A DNA stretch of 64,000 nucleotides from Rhizobium sp. SL42 (GCF_021729845.1 NZ_CP063397.1:324001-388000); one strand, 5' to 3'. Shown: positions 52,221-61,969, counted from the stretch's first letter. Notes: generated from the sequence alone by a model not told the origin. Translations and numbers: made by a program.

Positions 52221-52862
52221 ATGGATTTCGTGCCGAGCCTTCCGACATTCCTCGCCTTCAGCCTCGCCATCCTGCTTCTTGCACTGACGCCTGGTCCGGA
52301 CATGACGCTCTGGATCAGCCGGTCCCTGCGCGATGGACGATCGATCGGCCTGATGGTACTTGCCGGCACCAGCTTCGGAATCTCCGTCCACACCATCCTG
52401 GTTGCCTTTGGCATCTCCGCGCTGATCGTCGCGTCGCCAACCGCCTTCATGATGCTGAAGACCGGAGGGGCTGCCTATCTGTTCTGGCTGGCGATCCAGG
52501 CCATTCGCCATGGCTCGAACTTCGTCGTCAAGGCCGACGGCGACAGCGAAGCCTCGCGGCTGAGTGCTTTCGTCAATGGATTGTGGGTCAATCTGCTCAA
52601 TCCCAAGGTCATCATCTTCTTCATGACCTTCCTGCCGCAGTTCGTCACTGCAGACGATCCACATGTCACCGGCAAGCTGATCTTCCTCGGCCTGTGGTCG
52701 ATCATCCTGTCGCTGCCGATCGGCATCGCGATCATCTTCGGCGCGGATTTCCTCTCCGGCTGGCTGCAGGCCAATCGCAAGATCCTGCGCGGCATCGACT
52801 ACACCTTTGCCGGCGTCTTCTCGATCTTCGCCGCAAAGATCCTGATGACCCAGGCAAAGTGA
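52221..52862 (+). CDS. LysE family amino-acid exporter
   Basis: This 213-residue membrane protein has about six helices. The start MDFVPSLPTFLAFSLAILLLALTPGPDMTLW is the LysE/RhtB signature (TPGPD), and the NPKVIIFFMTFLPQFV segment is typical. It exports amino acids such as homoserine or threonine type; the substrate is unknown. A GTG nine bases upstream is the alternative start. Confidence 0.9.
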   Translation: MDFVPSLPTFLAFSLAILLLALTPGPDMTLWISRSLRDGRSIGLMVLAGTSFGISVHTILVAFGISALIVASPTAFMMLKTGGAAYLFWLAIQAIRHGSNFVVKADGDSEASRLSAFVNGLWVNLLNPKVIIFFMTFLPQFVTADDPHVTGKLIFLGLWSIILSLPIGIAIIFGADFLSGWLQANRKILRGIDYTFAGVFSIFAAKILMTQAK

Positions 52863-52896
52863 CGGGCTGACAAGGCTGAAAGCTGTAGGCTGAAAC

Positions 52897-52923
52897 AAAA
52901 AAGCGGGCCGAGGCCCGCTTTTT
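52897..52923. terminator. Bidirectional terminator between LysE and rlmN
   Basis: AAAAAGCGGGCC (52898-52909) and GGCCCGCTTTTT (52912-52923) form a strong stem with A-run and T-run on both sides. It serves both convergent genes; the last base overlaps the rlmN stop. Confidence 0.85.
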
Positions 52924-54167
52924 CAATCCTCGTCGTCGGCGCCATGATTGGCGATCATCATCGCCTCGAAGGCAAGCCGCTCGGTCTTGCGCATGCGCTC
53001 TGATTCCGACTTCAACTGGCCACAGGCAGCCAGGATATCGCGACCGCGCGGGGTGCGGATCGGCGAGGCATAGCCCGCAGCATTGATGAAATCCGCAAAT
53101 TTCTCGATCTGCTCCCAGTCCGAACACTGGTAGTTTGTGCCGGGCCAAGGATTGAACGGGATCAGGTTGATCTTGGCAGGGACGCCCTTCAACAGCTTGA
53201 TCAGACCCTTGGCATCTTCCAGACTGTCGTTGACGTCCTTGAGCATGACATATTCGAAGGTGATGCGGCGGGCATTCGACAGACCCGGATAGTTGCGACA
53301 GGCCTCGATCAGGTCCTTCAGCGGATACTTCTTGTTGATCGGCACCAGCAGGTCGCGCAGGTCGTCTCGCACCGCATGCAGGGAAATCGCCAGCATGACG
53401 CCAATTTCATCGCCGGTCCGATAGATTTCCGGCACGACGCCCGAAGTCGACAAGGTGATGCGGCGCTTCGACAGCGACAGGCCATCGCCGTCGGAGGCAA
53501 TCAGCAGCGCCTTCTTCACTTCCTCGAAATTGTAGAGCGGTTCGCCCATGCCCATCATCACGATGTTGGTCACCTTGCGGTCGCTCGACGGTACCATGCC
53601 GCCCTGCGGCACATCGCGGTCGGGGAAGTCGCCGAGCCGGTCGCGGGCCAGTAGCAACTGTGACAGGATTTCCTCTGCCGTCAGGTTGCGCACCAGCTTC
53701 TGCGTGCCGGTGTGACAGAAGGTACAGGTCAGCGTACAGCCCACCTGGCTGGATATGCAGAGCGTTCCACGACCCTCTTCCGGAATGTAGACCGCCTCGA
53801 TCTCGACCGGTCGACCGGCACCGCGGGGCGGAAAACGCAACAGCCACTTGCGTGTGCCGTCGTTGGAAATCTGTTCCTCGACGATCTCCGGCCGCGCGAT
53901 GGTGAAATGCGTCTTCAGCATTTCGCGCATATCTTTGGAGACATTCACCATCGCGTCGAAATCCGACACGCCGCGCACATAGACCCAGTTCCAGATCTGC
54001 GCGACGCGCATCTTGACCTGCTTTTCCGGAACGCCTTTTTCGCGCAGTGCCGCGCCAAGCGTGTCCCGGTCCATGCCGATCAGGCTCGGCTTCTCCGTCG
54101 AGACGGCTGGACGCAGGGCCGGCGCAAGGGTGCTGGGACGTTCAGAAATGGTGCCTGTGACGGACAT
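52923..54167 (-). CDS. rlmN: Dual-specificity 23S rRNA/tRNA methyltransferase RlmN
   Basis: This radical-SAM enzyme (414 residues) makes 2-methyladenosine at A2503 of 23S rRNA and A37 of some tRNAs. The [4Fe-4S] cysteines are C144, C148 and C151 in [12 protein letters not shown]; the conserved second cysteine that is methylated is in the C-terminal [23 protein letters not shown] motif ([16 protein letters not shown]) is present. It is monocistronic with its own terminator. Confidence 0.97.
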   Translation of the reverse strand: MSVTGTISERPSTLAPALRPAVSTEKPSLIGMDRDTLGAALREKGVPEKQVKMRVAQIWNWVYVRGVSDFDAMVNVSKDMREMLKTHFTIARPEIVEEQISNDGTRKWLLRFPPRGAGRPVEIEAVYIPEEGRGTLCISSQVGCTLTCTFCHTGTQKLVRNLTAEEILSQLLLARDRLGDFPDRDVPQGGMVPSSDRKVTNIVMMGMGEPLYNFEEVKKALLIASDGDGLSLSKRRITLSTSGVVPEIYRTGDEIGVMLAISLHAVRDDLRDLLVPINKKYPLKDLIEACRNYPGLSNARRITFEYVMLKDVNDSLEDAKGLIKLLKGVPAKINLIPFNPWPGTNYQCSDWEQIEKFADFINAAGYASPIRTPRGRDILAACGQLKSESERMRKTERLAFEAMMIANHGADDED

Positions 54168-54355
54168 GGTTCAAACCTCTTGCCAATATCAGGGCCGCCA
54201 CCGGCGAGCGGCGATCAATGTTTGGCGATGCATGAATGCGGGACTTGGCAATGCGGAACATGGTCGCGCATTCGACTTTGAGGCGGGCCAATATCAGCTT
54301 TTTTAGCTGACGTCACCCCGCAGCATCACGATGGATGCGACAGCCTTAACGACCA

Positions 54356-54380
54356 ATGGGGTCGGCAGTGCCGACCCCAT
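54356..54380 (-). other. 25-bp palindromic hairpin after the IalB-family gene
   Basis: ATGGGGTCGGCA and TGCCGACCCCAT form perfect 12-nt arms around a single central G, 24 nt past the stop of the IalB-family gene. No clear T-tract follows on the minus strand. It may be a non-canonical terminator or an mRNA 3'-end stabiliser. Confidence 0.55.
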
Positions 54381-54404
54381 GCGATCATACGGAACCCAAA
54401 AGGA

Positions 54405-54908
54405 TTATTTGCAGCCTTCGATCTTCTTCAGCGCCGCCGAGATACCCGACAGCGAATAACTGTAGCTGGTGCCGGTACCGCGCGCCGACGTGGCCTTCAC
54501 GGTCATCGACTTGCCCGTCTTCATGGCAGCCACCAGGGCCGGCTCTTCGGCTGCATTCTCGACCCAGGCCGAGGTATCCTTGACGAACAGGACGAAGTTC
54601 TTGTCATCGATCGTCACATTGACTTTCGAATCGCCCTTCATCGCATAACCCATCATCGCCTGCGGCTCATACGATATGTTCTGGCCCGGGCGCTGCGACA
54701 CGACGAAGAAAATATCGCCATGATTGACGCTGGCCGGTTCCTTGGTTGTCGGGACCGACAACACGTAGCAGACCGTGCCACCGTTGGATTTATAGGAATA
54801 AGCACCCCAGGCCTTGAACTGCTCGATACGCGTCGGCGATTGCGCGACGGCGAGCCCGCTGCTTGCCAGGATGAGTGCCAGTGCGGCTACGCTACTTCTT
54901 ACAAACAT
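54405..54908 (-). CDS. Invasion-associated locus B (IalB) family protein
   Basis: This 167-residue exported protein has a signal peptide (VAALALILASSGLAVAQ, cleavage about residue 23). The mature domain fits the IalB family (PF06776): FKAWGAYSYKSNGGTVCYVLSVP, then the beta-rich VNVTIDDKNFVLFVKDTSAWV part and a final Cys (KKIEGCK). IalB in Bartonella affects red-cell entry; rhizobial members are of unknown function. The ATG at 54908 has AGGAAG just upstream. Confidence 0.88.
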   Translation of the reverse strand: MFVRSSVAALALILASSGLAVAQSPTRIEQFKAWGAYSYKSNGGTVCYVLSVPTTKEPASVNHGDIFFVVSQRPGQNISYEPQAMMGYAMKGDSKVNVTIDDKNFVLFVKDTSAWVENAAEEPALVAAMKTGKSMTVKATSARGTGTSYSYSLSGISAALKKIEGCK

Positions 54909-55178
54909 GTCTTCCTGCCGGTTGTTTCCATCCATCATCCGGTCGAAAACCGGACGCTCTTCGTCAAAACCTGTGTTCAGTTTGACTTAATTTACCTTAC
55001 CAAAGGATGAACGACAGACGCCTTCTTGTCACAATCAGCGTCGCCTATCCGAATTTGGCATCCGAAATCCGGCAAAAAGCCGCCAGTTTCGGATCCTGGC
55101 TCCCTGCAGCGATGTAGAGAGAGGAAATCAGGCGAGAGTTAGGCTGATCTGACTTTTCGCCGGTAAAGCTGTTTTTAC
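54909..55178. other. Intergenic region upstream of the IalB-family gene
   Basis: About 270 nt between the ykvA-like stop and the IalB-family start. It should hold the promoter for the latter. The part 54975-55010 is AT-rich; no clear operator or terminator is visible. Confidence 0.35.
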
Positions 55179-55571
55179 TCAGGACGCCTTGCCCTGGTTT
55201 TCAACCTGTTCAGCCAGGATCTCGTCCGCGGCATCGTAGTGCCGTTCCTTGATGTGCCGGTTGATCAGCGCAAAAGCGGCAGTCAGCACCGCCACGTCGT
55301 CGGTAAAGCCGATGAAGGCGAAGACGTCGGGAACGGCGTCGAGCGGCAGGACAAAATAGCCAAGCGCCGCGAGCAGGATGCCGCGCGCACGAAAAGGTGT
55401 TTCACGGTCCGTCGCGCAGTAGAATGCCGCAACGACATCGCGCGAGAACGGGATCTGGCGGGCGGCCTTCTTCAACGTCGGCCAGAAGCGACGGCGAACC
55501 TTTGCTTCCTGTCGCTCCTGCGTCTCTTCGTCGCCCGGCAGCAGAATTTCCCCGATCTTCACGTCATCCAT
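55179..55571 (-). CDS. YkvA/DUF1232 family protein
   Basis: This 130-residue protein has the DUF1232 core FVLPLDAVPDVFAFIGFTDDVAVL in its second half, the usual small membrane-associated helix pair with conserved Pro-Asp turns. The start MDDVKIGEILLPGDEETQE is at 55571. Function unknown. It follows the pterin dehydratase by 58 nt on the same strand. Confidence 0.9.
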   Translation of the reverse strand: MDDVKIGEILLPGDEETQERQEAKVRRRFWPTLKKAARQIPFSRDVVAAFYCATDRETPFRARGILLAALGYFVLPLDAVPDVFAFIGFTDDVAVLTAAFALINRHIKERHYDAADEILAEQVENQGKAS

Positions 55572-55629
55572 CGTCCATCGATTCCTTCGTTTGGACCCTT
55601 CACGCATATGTGGATTGGCCGCGGCGAAT

Positions 55630-55932
55630 TCAATCGTCCTGAGCCGCCGCCATATCCATCAGAACGGCCAGCTTGAAATCCAGTTCCGTCAGGCCGCCGG
55701 CAGAATGGGTGGTCAGGGTGACGTCGACCCGCTTGTAGACATTGAACCATTCGGGATGATGATCAAGCTTTTCAGCAGCAAGTGCAGACTCCGTCATGAA
55801 ACCGAACGCCTGGCGAAAATCGCGAAACACATAGTGTTTCTCCATCGCCGCCCCGGCGCGCGTGATCGACCATCCCTTGAGTTCGCCAAGACGGCCGGCG
55901 ATTGCCGCGTCATCGAGTTTCTCGTATTTCAT
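55630..55932 (-). CDS. phhB: 4a-hydroxytetrahydrobiopterin dehydratase (PCD/DCoH)
   Basis: This 100-residue protein has the pterin-4a-carbinolamine dehydratase fold. The start MKYEKLDDAAIAGRLGELKGWSI (ATG at 55932, preceded by GGAGGTGGAGAG) and the catalytic histidines in LDHHPEWFNVYKRVDVTLTTHSAGGLT are intact. It recycles pterin cofactor or acts in related pterin metabolism. It is divergent from the phosphatase gene; starts are only 27 nt apart. Confidence 0.93.
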   Translation of the reverse strand: MKYEKLDDAAIAGRLGELKGWSITRAGAAMEKHYVFRDFRQAFGFMTESALAAEKLDHHPEWFNVYKRVDVTLTTHSAGGLTELDFKLAVLMDMAAAQDD

Positions 55933-55959
55933 CTCTCCACCTCCCGTTGGAATGCGCCG

Positions 55960-56433
55960 ATGAACACACCTTCGATCCTCTTTGTCTGTCTTGGCAATAT
56001 CTGCCGCTCGCCGCTTGCAGAGGGCATTTACCGCCACCTTGTCGCATCGGATGCGTATGCCGGCGAAATTGCCTCTGCGGGGATCGGCGACTGGCATGTC
56101 GGCAATCCGCCAGACAACCGCTCGATCCTCACCGCCCGTCAACACGGCATTGACATTTCAAGGCAGAGGGCAAGGCAGGTCAAGGCGCAGGATTTCGCCA
56201 CCTTCGATTTGATCCTGGCCATGGACGCCAGCAATCTTGAACGCTTGCGTGCGCTGGCACCGGCTGAAAATCAGGATCGGCTGCATCTGTTCAGCCACTA
56301 TGCGACATCGACCAGTGCCGATGTCCCCGATCCCTACTACGGTGGACAGGCCGATTTCGACGCTGTCTACACCATGCTCTTTTCAGGCTGCAAAGCCCTG
56401 GCCGCGAAATTCGCCACCGACCGGTTTTCATGA
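55960..56433 (+). CDS. Low-molecular-weight protein tyrosine phosphatase
   Basis: This 157-residue phosphatase has the P-loop CLGNICRS (C10, R16) and the general acid D124 in DVPDPYYGG. Such enzymes act on tyrosine phosphate, or on arginine phosphate in some species; the target is unknown. The ATG at 55960 is the first Met in the conserved reading frame. Its last 67 nt overlap the convergent thpR gene. Confidence 0.94.
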   Translation: MNTPSILFVCLGNICRSPLAEGIYRHLVASDAYAGEIASAGIGDWHVGNPPDNRSILTARQHGIDISRQRARQVKAQDFATFDLILAMDASNLERLRALAPAENQDRLHLFSHYATSTSADVPDPYYGGQADFDAVYTMLFSGCKALAAKFATDRFS

Positions 56434-56960
56434 AGCGGAAACACTTCTTCCGTCAGATAAGGCCCGCCACCGACGGACTCCCGCGATGACAGCAAGACAA
56501 AGCGCGGCGTGATGAAGGGCACGGTCTGGAAGTCGCCGCGACCGCTGAGATAGTGCACCACATCCTCGAGACGAGACTGCTTGAGGCGCGCCAGGGTGAC
56601 GTGCGGTGTAAACTTTCGTGGGTCGGGTGGAAGGCCGATCCGCTGACAAATCCGTTCAATCTCGCCCTGTAGCGCATACATCTCAGGGGCCGGCGTGACG
56701 CCTGCCCAGATCGAATGCGGCTTCTTCGATCCGAAGGAACCGATGCCATTCAGCGAGAGAGAGAATTCCGGTCGGTCAATCCGGTCGAGACGATCAACGA
56801 TCTCGTCCGCTGTCCGGCCATCGACATCGCCGATGAAGCGCAGGGTGATGTGATAGTTCTCCACATCAATCCACCGGGCGCCGGGGAGACCACCGCGCAA
56901 CAATGAGAGGCTCATCGCAGCATTGCGCGGAATTTCGAGGGCAGTGAATAATCTCGGCAT
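56367..56960 (-). CDS. thpR: RNA 2',3'-cyclic phosphodiesterase (2'-5' RNA ligase family)
   Basis: This 197-residue 2H phosphoesterase has both HxTx motifs: H37-x-T in YHITLRFIG and H120-x-T in PHVTLARLK. The start MPRLFTALEIPRNAAM (ATG at 56960) has GGGGAG eight bases upstream. Such enzymes open 2',3'-cyclic phosphates and can ligate tRNA halves in vitro. It follows tesA by 66 nt. Its last 22 codons lie inside the phosphatase gene on the other strand. Confidence 0.94.
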   Translation of the reverse strand: MPRLFTALEIPRNAAMSLSLLRGGLPGARWIDVENYHITLRFIGDVDGRTADEIVDRLDRIDRPEFSLSLNGIGSFGSKKPHSIWAGVTPAPEMYALQGEIERICQRIGLPPDPRKFTPHVTLARLKQSRLEDVVHYLSGRGDFQTVPFITPRFVLLSSRESVGGGPYLTEEVFPLHENRSVANFAARALQPEKSMV

Positions 56961-57026
56961 CGCGAGCTCCCCGAATCTTTTGCAGATGCTCACAGCGAAT
57001 CACGCAATGCCATCAGGCGCAAGCGC

Positions 57027-57677
57027 TTATTTAGACTTACCCTCAACGCTTTTCACCAGCTCTTCGGCCAGGGGCAGCATCCGCTCCGCCATCACGGCCA
57101 GCCCTTTGGTATTGGGATGCATGCCATCCTCCAGCAAAAGACTGCGGTCGGTGATCACCCCGTCGAGGATGAATGGATAAAGCGGCAGCTCGTATTTTTC
57201 GGCCAGGCGGGGATAGATGGCATTGAATTTGTTGCCATAGTCTGACCCCATATTCGGTGGTGCCAGCACCCCGACGAGAAGGATGGGAATGTGACGCGCT
57301 TTCAGGCGGCTGATGATCTGGTCCAGGTTCTTTTCTGATTGTTCCGGTGCAATTCCGCGCAACGCGTCATTGGCGCCCAGCTCGAGGATCACGCCGTCCG
57401 TACCGTCGGGCACCGACCAATCCACGCGCGACAGGCCACCGGACGTGGTATCGCCCGAAACACCGGCATTGGTGATGACCACCTCATGGCCTTTCGCCAC
57501 GAGCGCGCGCTGCAGCTGGGCCGGGAGCGCATCCTCCTGTGGCAATTGATAGCCGGCCATCAAGCTGTCGCCGAAGCCGACCAGCTGGATGGTCTCTGCC
57601 ACGGCAAGCGGGGCAGTGCCCAGCGCCGCCATCAGGATCACGGTGAAATGAAGGGCTACGGCTTTAAATCTCATCAT
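57027..57677 (-). CDS. tesA: Arylesterase / acyl-CoA thioesterase I (GDSL/SGNH family)
   Basis: This 216-residue SGNH hydrolase has a signal peptide ending near APLAVAE (about residue 28), so it is periplasmic. The blocks are intact: GDS (S38), NAGVSGDTTSGG, ELGANDALRG, and DGMHPN with the catalytic Asp and His. It hydrolyses esters and thioesters. The first of two adjacent ATGs is used. It is divergent from the ABC pair, the same neighbourhood as tesA-ybbA-ybbP in E. coli. Confidence 0.94.
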   Translation of the reverse strand: MMRFKAVALHFTVILMAALGTAPLAVAETIQLVGFGDSLMAGYQLPQEDALPAQLQRALVAKGHEVVITNAGVSGDTTSGGLSRVDWSVPDGTDGVILELGANDALRGIAPEQSEKNLDQIISRLKARHIPILLVGVLAPPNMGSDYGNKFNAIYPRLAEKYELPLYPFILDGVITDRSLLLEDGMHPNTKGLAVMAERMLPLAEELVKSVEGKSK

Positions 57678-57753
57678 GGCTTTCCTAGATTGCCCTCAGG
57701 TCGCATCCCGCGGCAACAAAAATTGATTTCCAATAGATATAGGACGGTTGCGC

Positions 57754-58467
57754 GTGAGAAAAACCATTATCGAGCTCAAAAGCGCCGATCTCACGCTGGG
57801 CAATGCAGCCGCCTCCGTCCACGTCCTCAAGGATATCGATCTCATCATCGCCGAAGGGGAAGCCGTGGGCATCATCGGCCCCTCCGGCTCCGGAAAATCT
57901 ACCCTGCTGATGGTTCTGGCAGGTCTCGAACGACTGGACAGCGGTGAGATCCATGTCCGTAACACCGCACTGCATACGCTTGGCGAAGACGCCCTTGCCG
58001 ATTTTCGCGGCAAGAATATCGGCATCGTTTTCCAATCTTTCCATCTGATTGCCAATATGACGGCAATCGAGAATGTCGCAGTGCCGCTGGAACTGGCCAA
58101 TGTGCGCAATGCCTTCGACATTGCCCGCAAGGAACTGGAGGCGGTCGGCCTTGGCGAGCGCCTGAATCACTATCCCGGTCAACTGTCGGGTGGCGAACAG
58201 CAGCGCGTGGCGATTGCCCGCGCCCTCGCCCCTTCCCCCGCCGTTCTGATCGCGGACGAACCGACCGGCAATCTCGACACGGAAACCGGACGCCAGATTG
58301 CCGACCTGCTGTTTTCAAAACAGTCCGAGCGCGCCATGACCCTGGTGCTGGTTACCCATGACAACGCCCTTGCCGCGCGTTGTTCGCGCCAGGTCCGCGT
58401 CGCCTCCGGCACCATTGCAGGCGACAGTGCCGCCGAGCTGAGCCGTCCGGCCGCGGTGCTCGCATGA
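57754..58467 (+). CDS. ABC transporter ATP-binding protein, YbbA type
   Basis: This 237-residue ABC ATPase is of the LolD/MacB class. Walker A GPSGSGKS is at about 42-49, signature LSGGEQQR, Walker B VLIADEPTG, and switch His in VLVTHDN. Start is the GTG at 57754, nine bases after AGGA; a TTG two codons upstream is possible. It overlaps the permease start by 4 nt (ATGA). With tesA next door it is the YbbA homologue. Confidence 0.93.
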   Translation: MRKTIIELKSADLTLGNAAASVHVLKDIDLIIAEGEAVGIIGPSGSGKSTLLMVLAGLERLDSGEIHVRNTALHTLGEDALADFRGKNIGIVFQSFHLIANMTAIENVAVPLELANVRNAFDIARKELEAVGLGERLNHYPGQLSGGEQQRVAIARALAPSPAVLIADEPTGNLDTETGRQIADLLFSKQSERAMTLVLVTHDNALAARCSRQVRVASGTIAGDSAAELSRPAAVLA

Positions 58468-61010
58468 GCGGTTTTGGATCACGAGTGCGGATCGCCTTCC
58501 GCATCGCACTTCGCGAATTGCGCGGCGGCCTCAAGGGCTTCTATATTTTCCTCGCCTGCATCGCGCTTGGCACCGGTGCCATCGCCGCCGTCAATTCGGT
58601 CTCGACCGCCATCACCGATGCAATTTCCTCGGAAGGTCGTACGCTGCTCGCTGGCGACATGCGCTTCGAACTCAACAACCGCGAAGCCAATGCAGAGGAA
58701 CAACGCTTCCTCGAAAGCCTGGGCACGGTGTCGTTGACGACAGCCCTGCGTTCCATGGCGCGTTTGCCCGACGGTGCCGATCAGTCGCTGGTAGAGCTGA
58801 AAGCGGTGGACGAAGCCTATCCCCTCTATGGCAGCTTCACGGCCGAACCCAACCAACCCCTGTCCGAACTTCTTGCGCAACGCGACGGTGCCCATGGCGC
58901 AGTCGTAGCCCAGCTGCTGCTCGACCGGATGAACATATCCGTCGGTGACGAAATCCTTGTCGGCAATGCCCGATTTCGTATCAACGGCGTGATCGTCAAT
59001 GAGCCGGATTCCATTTCGGATGGCTTTGGCTTTGCACCGCGCTTCCTGACCAGCCGCACCGCACTGCTGGCAAGCGGCCTGACCGAAACCGGCAGCCTCG
59101 TCGAGCAGGCCTACAAGGTCCGCTTCAGCGACCCGGCACCCGATCCCGCATCCATACGTCAGCGCGCCCAGAAAGAACTTCCCGATGCCGGCTGGTCGAT
59201 CCGCAGCAGTGATCGCGCAGCACCGGCGCTGACCGAAAACATCGAACGCTTCTCCCAGTTCCTGACGCTCGTTGGGTTGACGGCCCTCGTGGTCGGCGGC
59301 GTAGGCGTCGCCAACGCCGTGCGCGCCTTTCTCGATTCCAAGCGGACCGTCATCGCAACGCTGAAATGCGTCGGCGCGCCGGCATCCGTGGTCGTCATGG
59401 TCTACCTGATTCAGATCACGCTGGTTGCTTCTGTCGGCATCCTGATCGGATTGGTCTTGGGTGCCATTGCACCACCGATCACCGCCAGCTATCTGGCCGG
59501 CATCCTGCCGATCTCGACAGAAGCGACGCTCTATCCGCGTGCCCTGCTTCTGGCTGCCGTTTTCGGCATCCTTGTAACGCTCGCCTTTGCCATCCTGCCG
59601 CTCGGCCATGCACGCAGGGTCCCGGCAACAGCCCTGTTCCGCGAGCAGGGCTTCGAGACCCGTGGCTTGCCGTCCTGGCCGTATCTTCTTGCGACCGCCC
59701 TTGCATTGGCCGCACTCGCAGCCCTTGCGATATTTTCGTCCGAAGAAAAGCGCATTGCGACGGTCTTCCTGGCTGCCATGGCAGCGGGATTTGTTCTCTT
59801 GCGCATCGTTGCCTATCTGATCGCTGTCGCGGCACGCCGCAGCCCCCGGATCCATTCGGCAGCGCTGCGTCTCGCCGTCGGCAATATCCATCGTCCTGGT
59901 GCCCTGACGCCGGCTGTAACGCTCTCGCTTGGCCTCGGCCTGAGCCTCCTGGTGGCACTGGCGCTGATCGATGGCAACCTGCGCCGCGAACTGACTGGCA
60001 ATCTGCCGGACCGTGCTCCGAATTTCTTCTTTGTCGACATCCAGGGTAGCGAACTCGACAGCTTCCGAAACCTTGTCAGCCGCCAGGCCCCCGAAGGCAA
60101 GCTGGTCGAGGTTCCGATGCTGCGCGGGCGTATCCTGGCGCTCAACGGCACGGATGTCGCCAAGATCGACGTGCCGCCGGAAGGCCGGTGGGTGTTGCGC
60201 GGCGATCGCGGCCTGACCTATGCCCGCAATGTACCGGAAAACAGCAGCGTCACGGAAGGTACATGGTGGCAGGACGGCTATACCGGCGAGCCGCTCGTCT
60301 CTTTCTCCGAGCAGGAAGCCCGGGAGCTGGGCCTGAAGATCGGCGACACCGTGACCGTCAATGTGCTCGGTCGCAGCATTACCGCAAGGATCGCCAATTT
60401 CCGCAAGGTACAGTGGGAGAGCCTGTCGATGAACTTCGTCATGGTCTTTTCTCCCAATACATTCGCTGGCGCACCGCACGCATGGCTGGCAACCCTGATC
60501 GATGGCGAGGCGAGTGCGGCCGAGGAAGCCACGATCCTGCGCGCGGTCACGCAGACCTTCCCGACGATCACCACCGTCAGGGTCAAGGACGCGCTGGAGG
60601 TAGTCGACCGTCTCGTTGGACAATTGGCAACGGCGATCCGTGCGGCAGCCGCCCTGGCCCTGATTGCCTCGGTGCTGGTCCTGTCAGGCGCCCTTGCCGC
60701 CGGCAATCGCGCACGAACCCATGACGCGGTCATCCTGAAGACGCTTGGAGCCACCCGAGCCATGCTTGTTCGCGCCTTCACCTATGAGTATATGCTGCTT
60801 GGGGCGGCAACCGCACTGTTCGCCCTCATCGCCGGCGGCGGCATAGCCTGGTACGTGTTGAGCCAGATCATGAAGCTTCCGTCCAACTTCCTGCCCGATG
60901 TCGCCGTGATGACCATCCTGATTGCTCTTGTGGTCACCATCGGAATAGGTCTGGCTGGCACATGGCGCATTCTCGGACAGAAAGCAGCTCCCGTTTTGCG
61001 TGAACTTTAA
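58464..61010 (+). CDS. ABC transporter permease with two FtsX domains, YbbP type
   Basis: This 848-residue inner-membrane protein has an N-terminal helix, a periplasmic MacB_PCD-like domain (about 60-245), an FtsX helix bundle (about 255-400), further helices, a second periplasmic domain (about 500-720) and a second FtsX bundle at the end. Pattern matches E. coli YbbP. With the ATPase it may move or extract lipophilic substances at the membrane; the substrate is unknown. Confidence 0.93.
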   Translation: MSGFGSRVRIAFRIALRELRGGLKGFYIFLACIALGTGAIAAVNSVSTAITDAISSEGRTLLAGDMRFELNNREANAEEQRFLESLGTVSLTTALRSMARLPDGADQSLVELKAVDEAYPLYGSFTAEPNQPLSELLAQRDGAHGAVVAQLLLDRMNISVGDEILVGNARFRINGVIVNEPDSISDGFGFAPRFLTSRTALLASGLTETGSLVEQAYKVRFSDPAPDPASIRQRAQKELPDAGWSIRSSDRAAPALTENIERFSQFLTLVGLTALVVGGVGVANAVRAFLDSKRTVIATLKCVGAPASVVVMVYLIQITLVASVGILIGLVLGAIAPPITASYLAGILPISTEATLYPRALLLAAVFGILVTLAFAILPLGHARRVPATALFREQGFETRGLPSWPYLLATALALAALAALAIFSSEEKRIATVFLAAMAAGFVLLRIVAYLIAVAARRSPRIHSAALRLAVGNIHRPGALTPAVTLSLGLGLSLLVALALIDGNLRRELTGNLPDRAPNFFFVDIQGSELDSFRNLVSRQAPEGKLVEVPMLRGRILALNGTDVAKIDVPPEGRWVLRGDRGLTYARNVPENSSVTEGTWWQDGYTGEPLVSFSEQEARELGLKIGDTVTVNVLGRSITARIANFRKVQWESLSMNFVMVFSPNTFAGAPHAWLATLIDGEASAAEEATILRAVTQTFPTITTVRVKDALEVVDRLVGQLATAIRAAAALALIASVLVLSGALAAGNRARTHDAVILKTLGATRAMLVRAFTYEYMLLGAATALFALIAGGGIAWYVLSQIMKLPSNFLPDVAVMTILIALVVTIGIGLAGTWRILGQKAAPVLREL

Positions 61011-61192
61011 GCCAGAAACAGAACTTCTGGCACTCGTCACCTGCAACTGGGCGGATTACCGCGATTTAAGCTTTCGGCTCTTGTCCAAGACCCGGGAACA
61101 CCTCATATTGTTGTTACGCATGCTGAGCTCCGCAGCGGCGCCCGGGCGCTTCGTCCGCACCGTCATCCCTCGGAGCTTGAAAGAGGAAACCA

Positions 61193-61930
61193 ATGTCTGA
61201 ACTTCGCAACTATCAGAGCCGTGCGGGCCAGACCCAGTCGGCTACGATGATCGACGAAGGTCTGCGCGCCTACATGCTCAAGGTTTACAACCTCATGGCG
61301 CTGGGCCTTGCCATCACCGGTATTGCAGCCTTCGCCACCTTCCAGATGGCCGTATCGGACGGCCAGTTGACCGCTTTCGGCCAAGCCATCTTCCTGAGCC
61401 CACTGAAGTGGGTGGTCATTCTGGCACCGGTGGCCATGGTGTTCTTCCTGAGCTTCCGCATCCATAAGATGAGCGTCGCCTCTGCGCAGATGACATTCTG
61501 GATCTATGCCGCCCTGATGGGCCTGTCGCTGTCGTCGATCTTCCTGATCTACACAGGCGCAAGCATCGTCCAGACCTTCTTCGTGACGGCAGCCTCCTTC
61601 GGCGCTTTGTCGCTCTATGGCTACACCACCAAGCGCGACCTGTCGGCGATGGGCTCCTTCCTGATGATGGGTCTCTTCGGTCTGATCATTGCCTCGCTGG
61701 TCAACATCTTCATGGCTTCGTCCGCTCTGGACTTCGCCATCTCGGTGATCGGCGTGCTGATCTTCGCCGGCTTGACCGCTTATGATACCCAGGCGATCAA
61801 GGCGGCATATGCTGAATCGGATAACCACGAGACGGCTGGACGCAACGCCATCATGGGTGCCCTGCGCCTCTATCTCGACTTTATCAACCTCTTCCTGTTC
61901 ATGCTGCGCTTCCTCGGAAACCGCAACTGA
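61193..61930 (+). CDS. Bax inhibitor-1/YccA family membrane protein
   Basis: This 245-residue protein has seven membrane helices. MLKVYNLMALGLAITGIAAF, the SASIFLIYTG segment and the GLTAYDTQAIKAAY signature place it in the BI-1/YccA family, which affects membrane protein turnover by FtsH and calcium leak. The start MSELRNYQSRAG has AAGAGGAAA just upstream. It is monocistronic with a UUCG-loop terminator. Confidence 0.94.
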   Translation: MSELRNYQSRAGQTQSATMIDEGLRAYMLKVYNLMALGLAITGIAAFATFQMAVSDGQLTAFGQAIFLSPLKWVVILAPVAMVFFLSFRIHKMSVASAQMTFWIYAALMGLSLSSIFLIYTGASIVQTFFVTAASFGALSLYGYTTKRDLSAMGSFLMMGLFGLIIASLVNIFMASSALDFAISVIGVLIFAGLTAYDTQAIKAAYAESDNHETAGRNAIMGALRLYLDFINLFLFMLRFLGNRN

Positions 61931-61969
61931 ACCAGAACGCGTTTTGGTTTTTGTCCGATCTCCATGGAA

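Noticed and set aside
58479..60623. 714-residue minus-strand frame opposite the YbbP-type permease
   Set aside because: Shadow of a well-supported membrane protein; Gln/Arg-rich with no motif.
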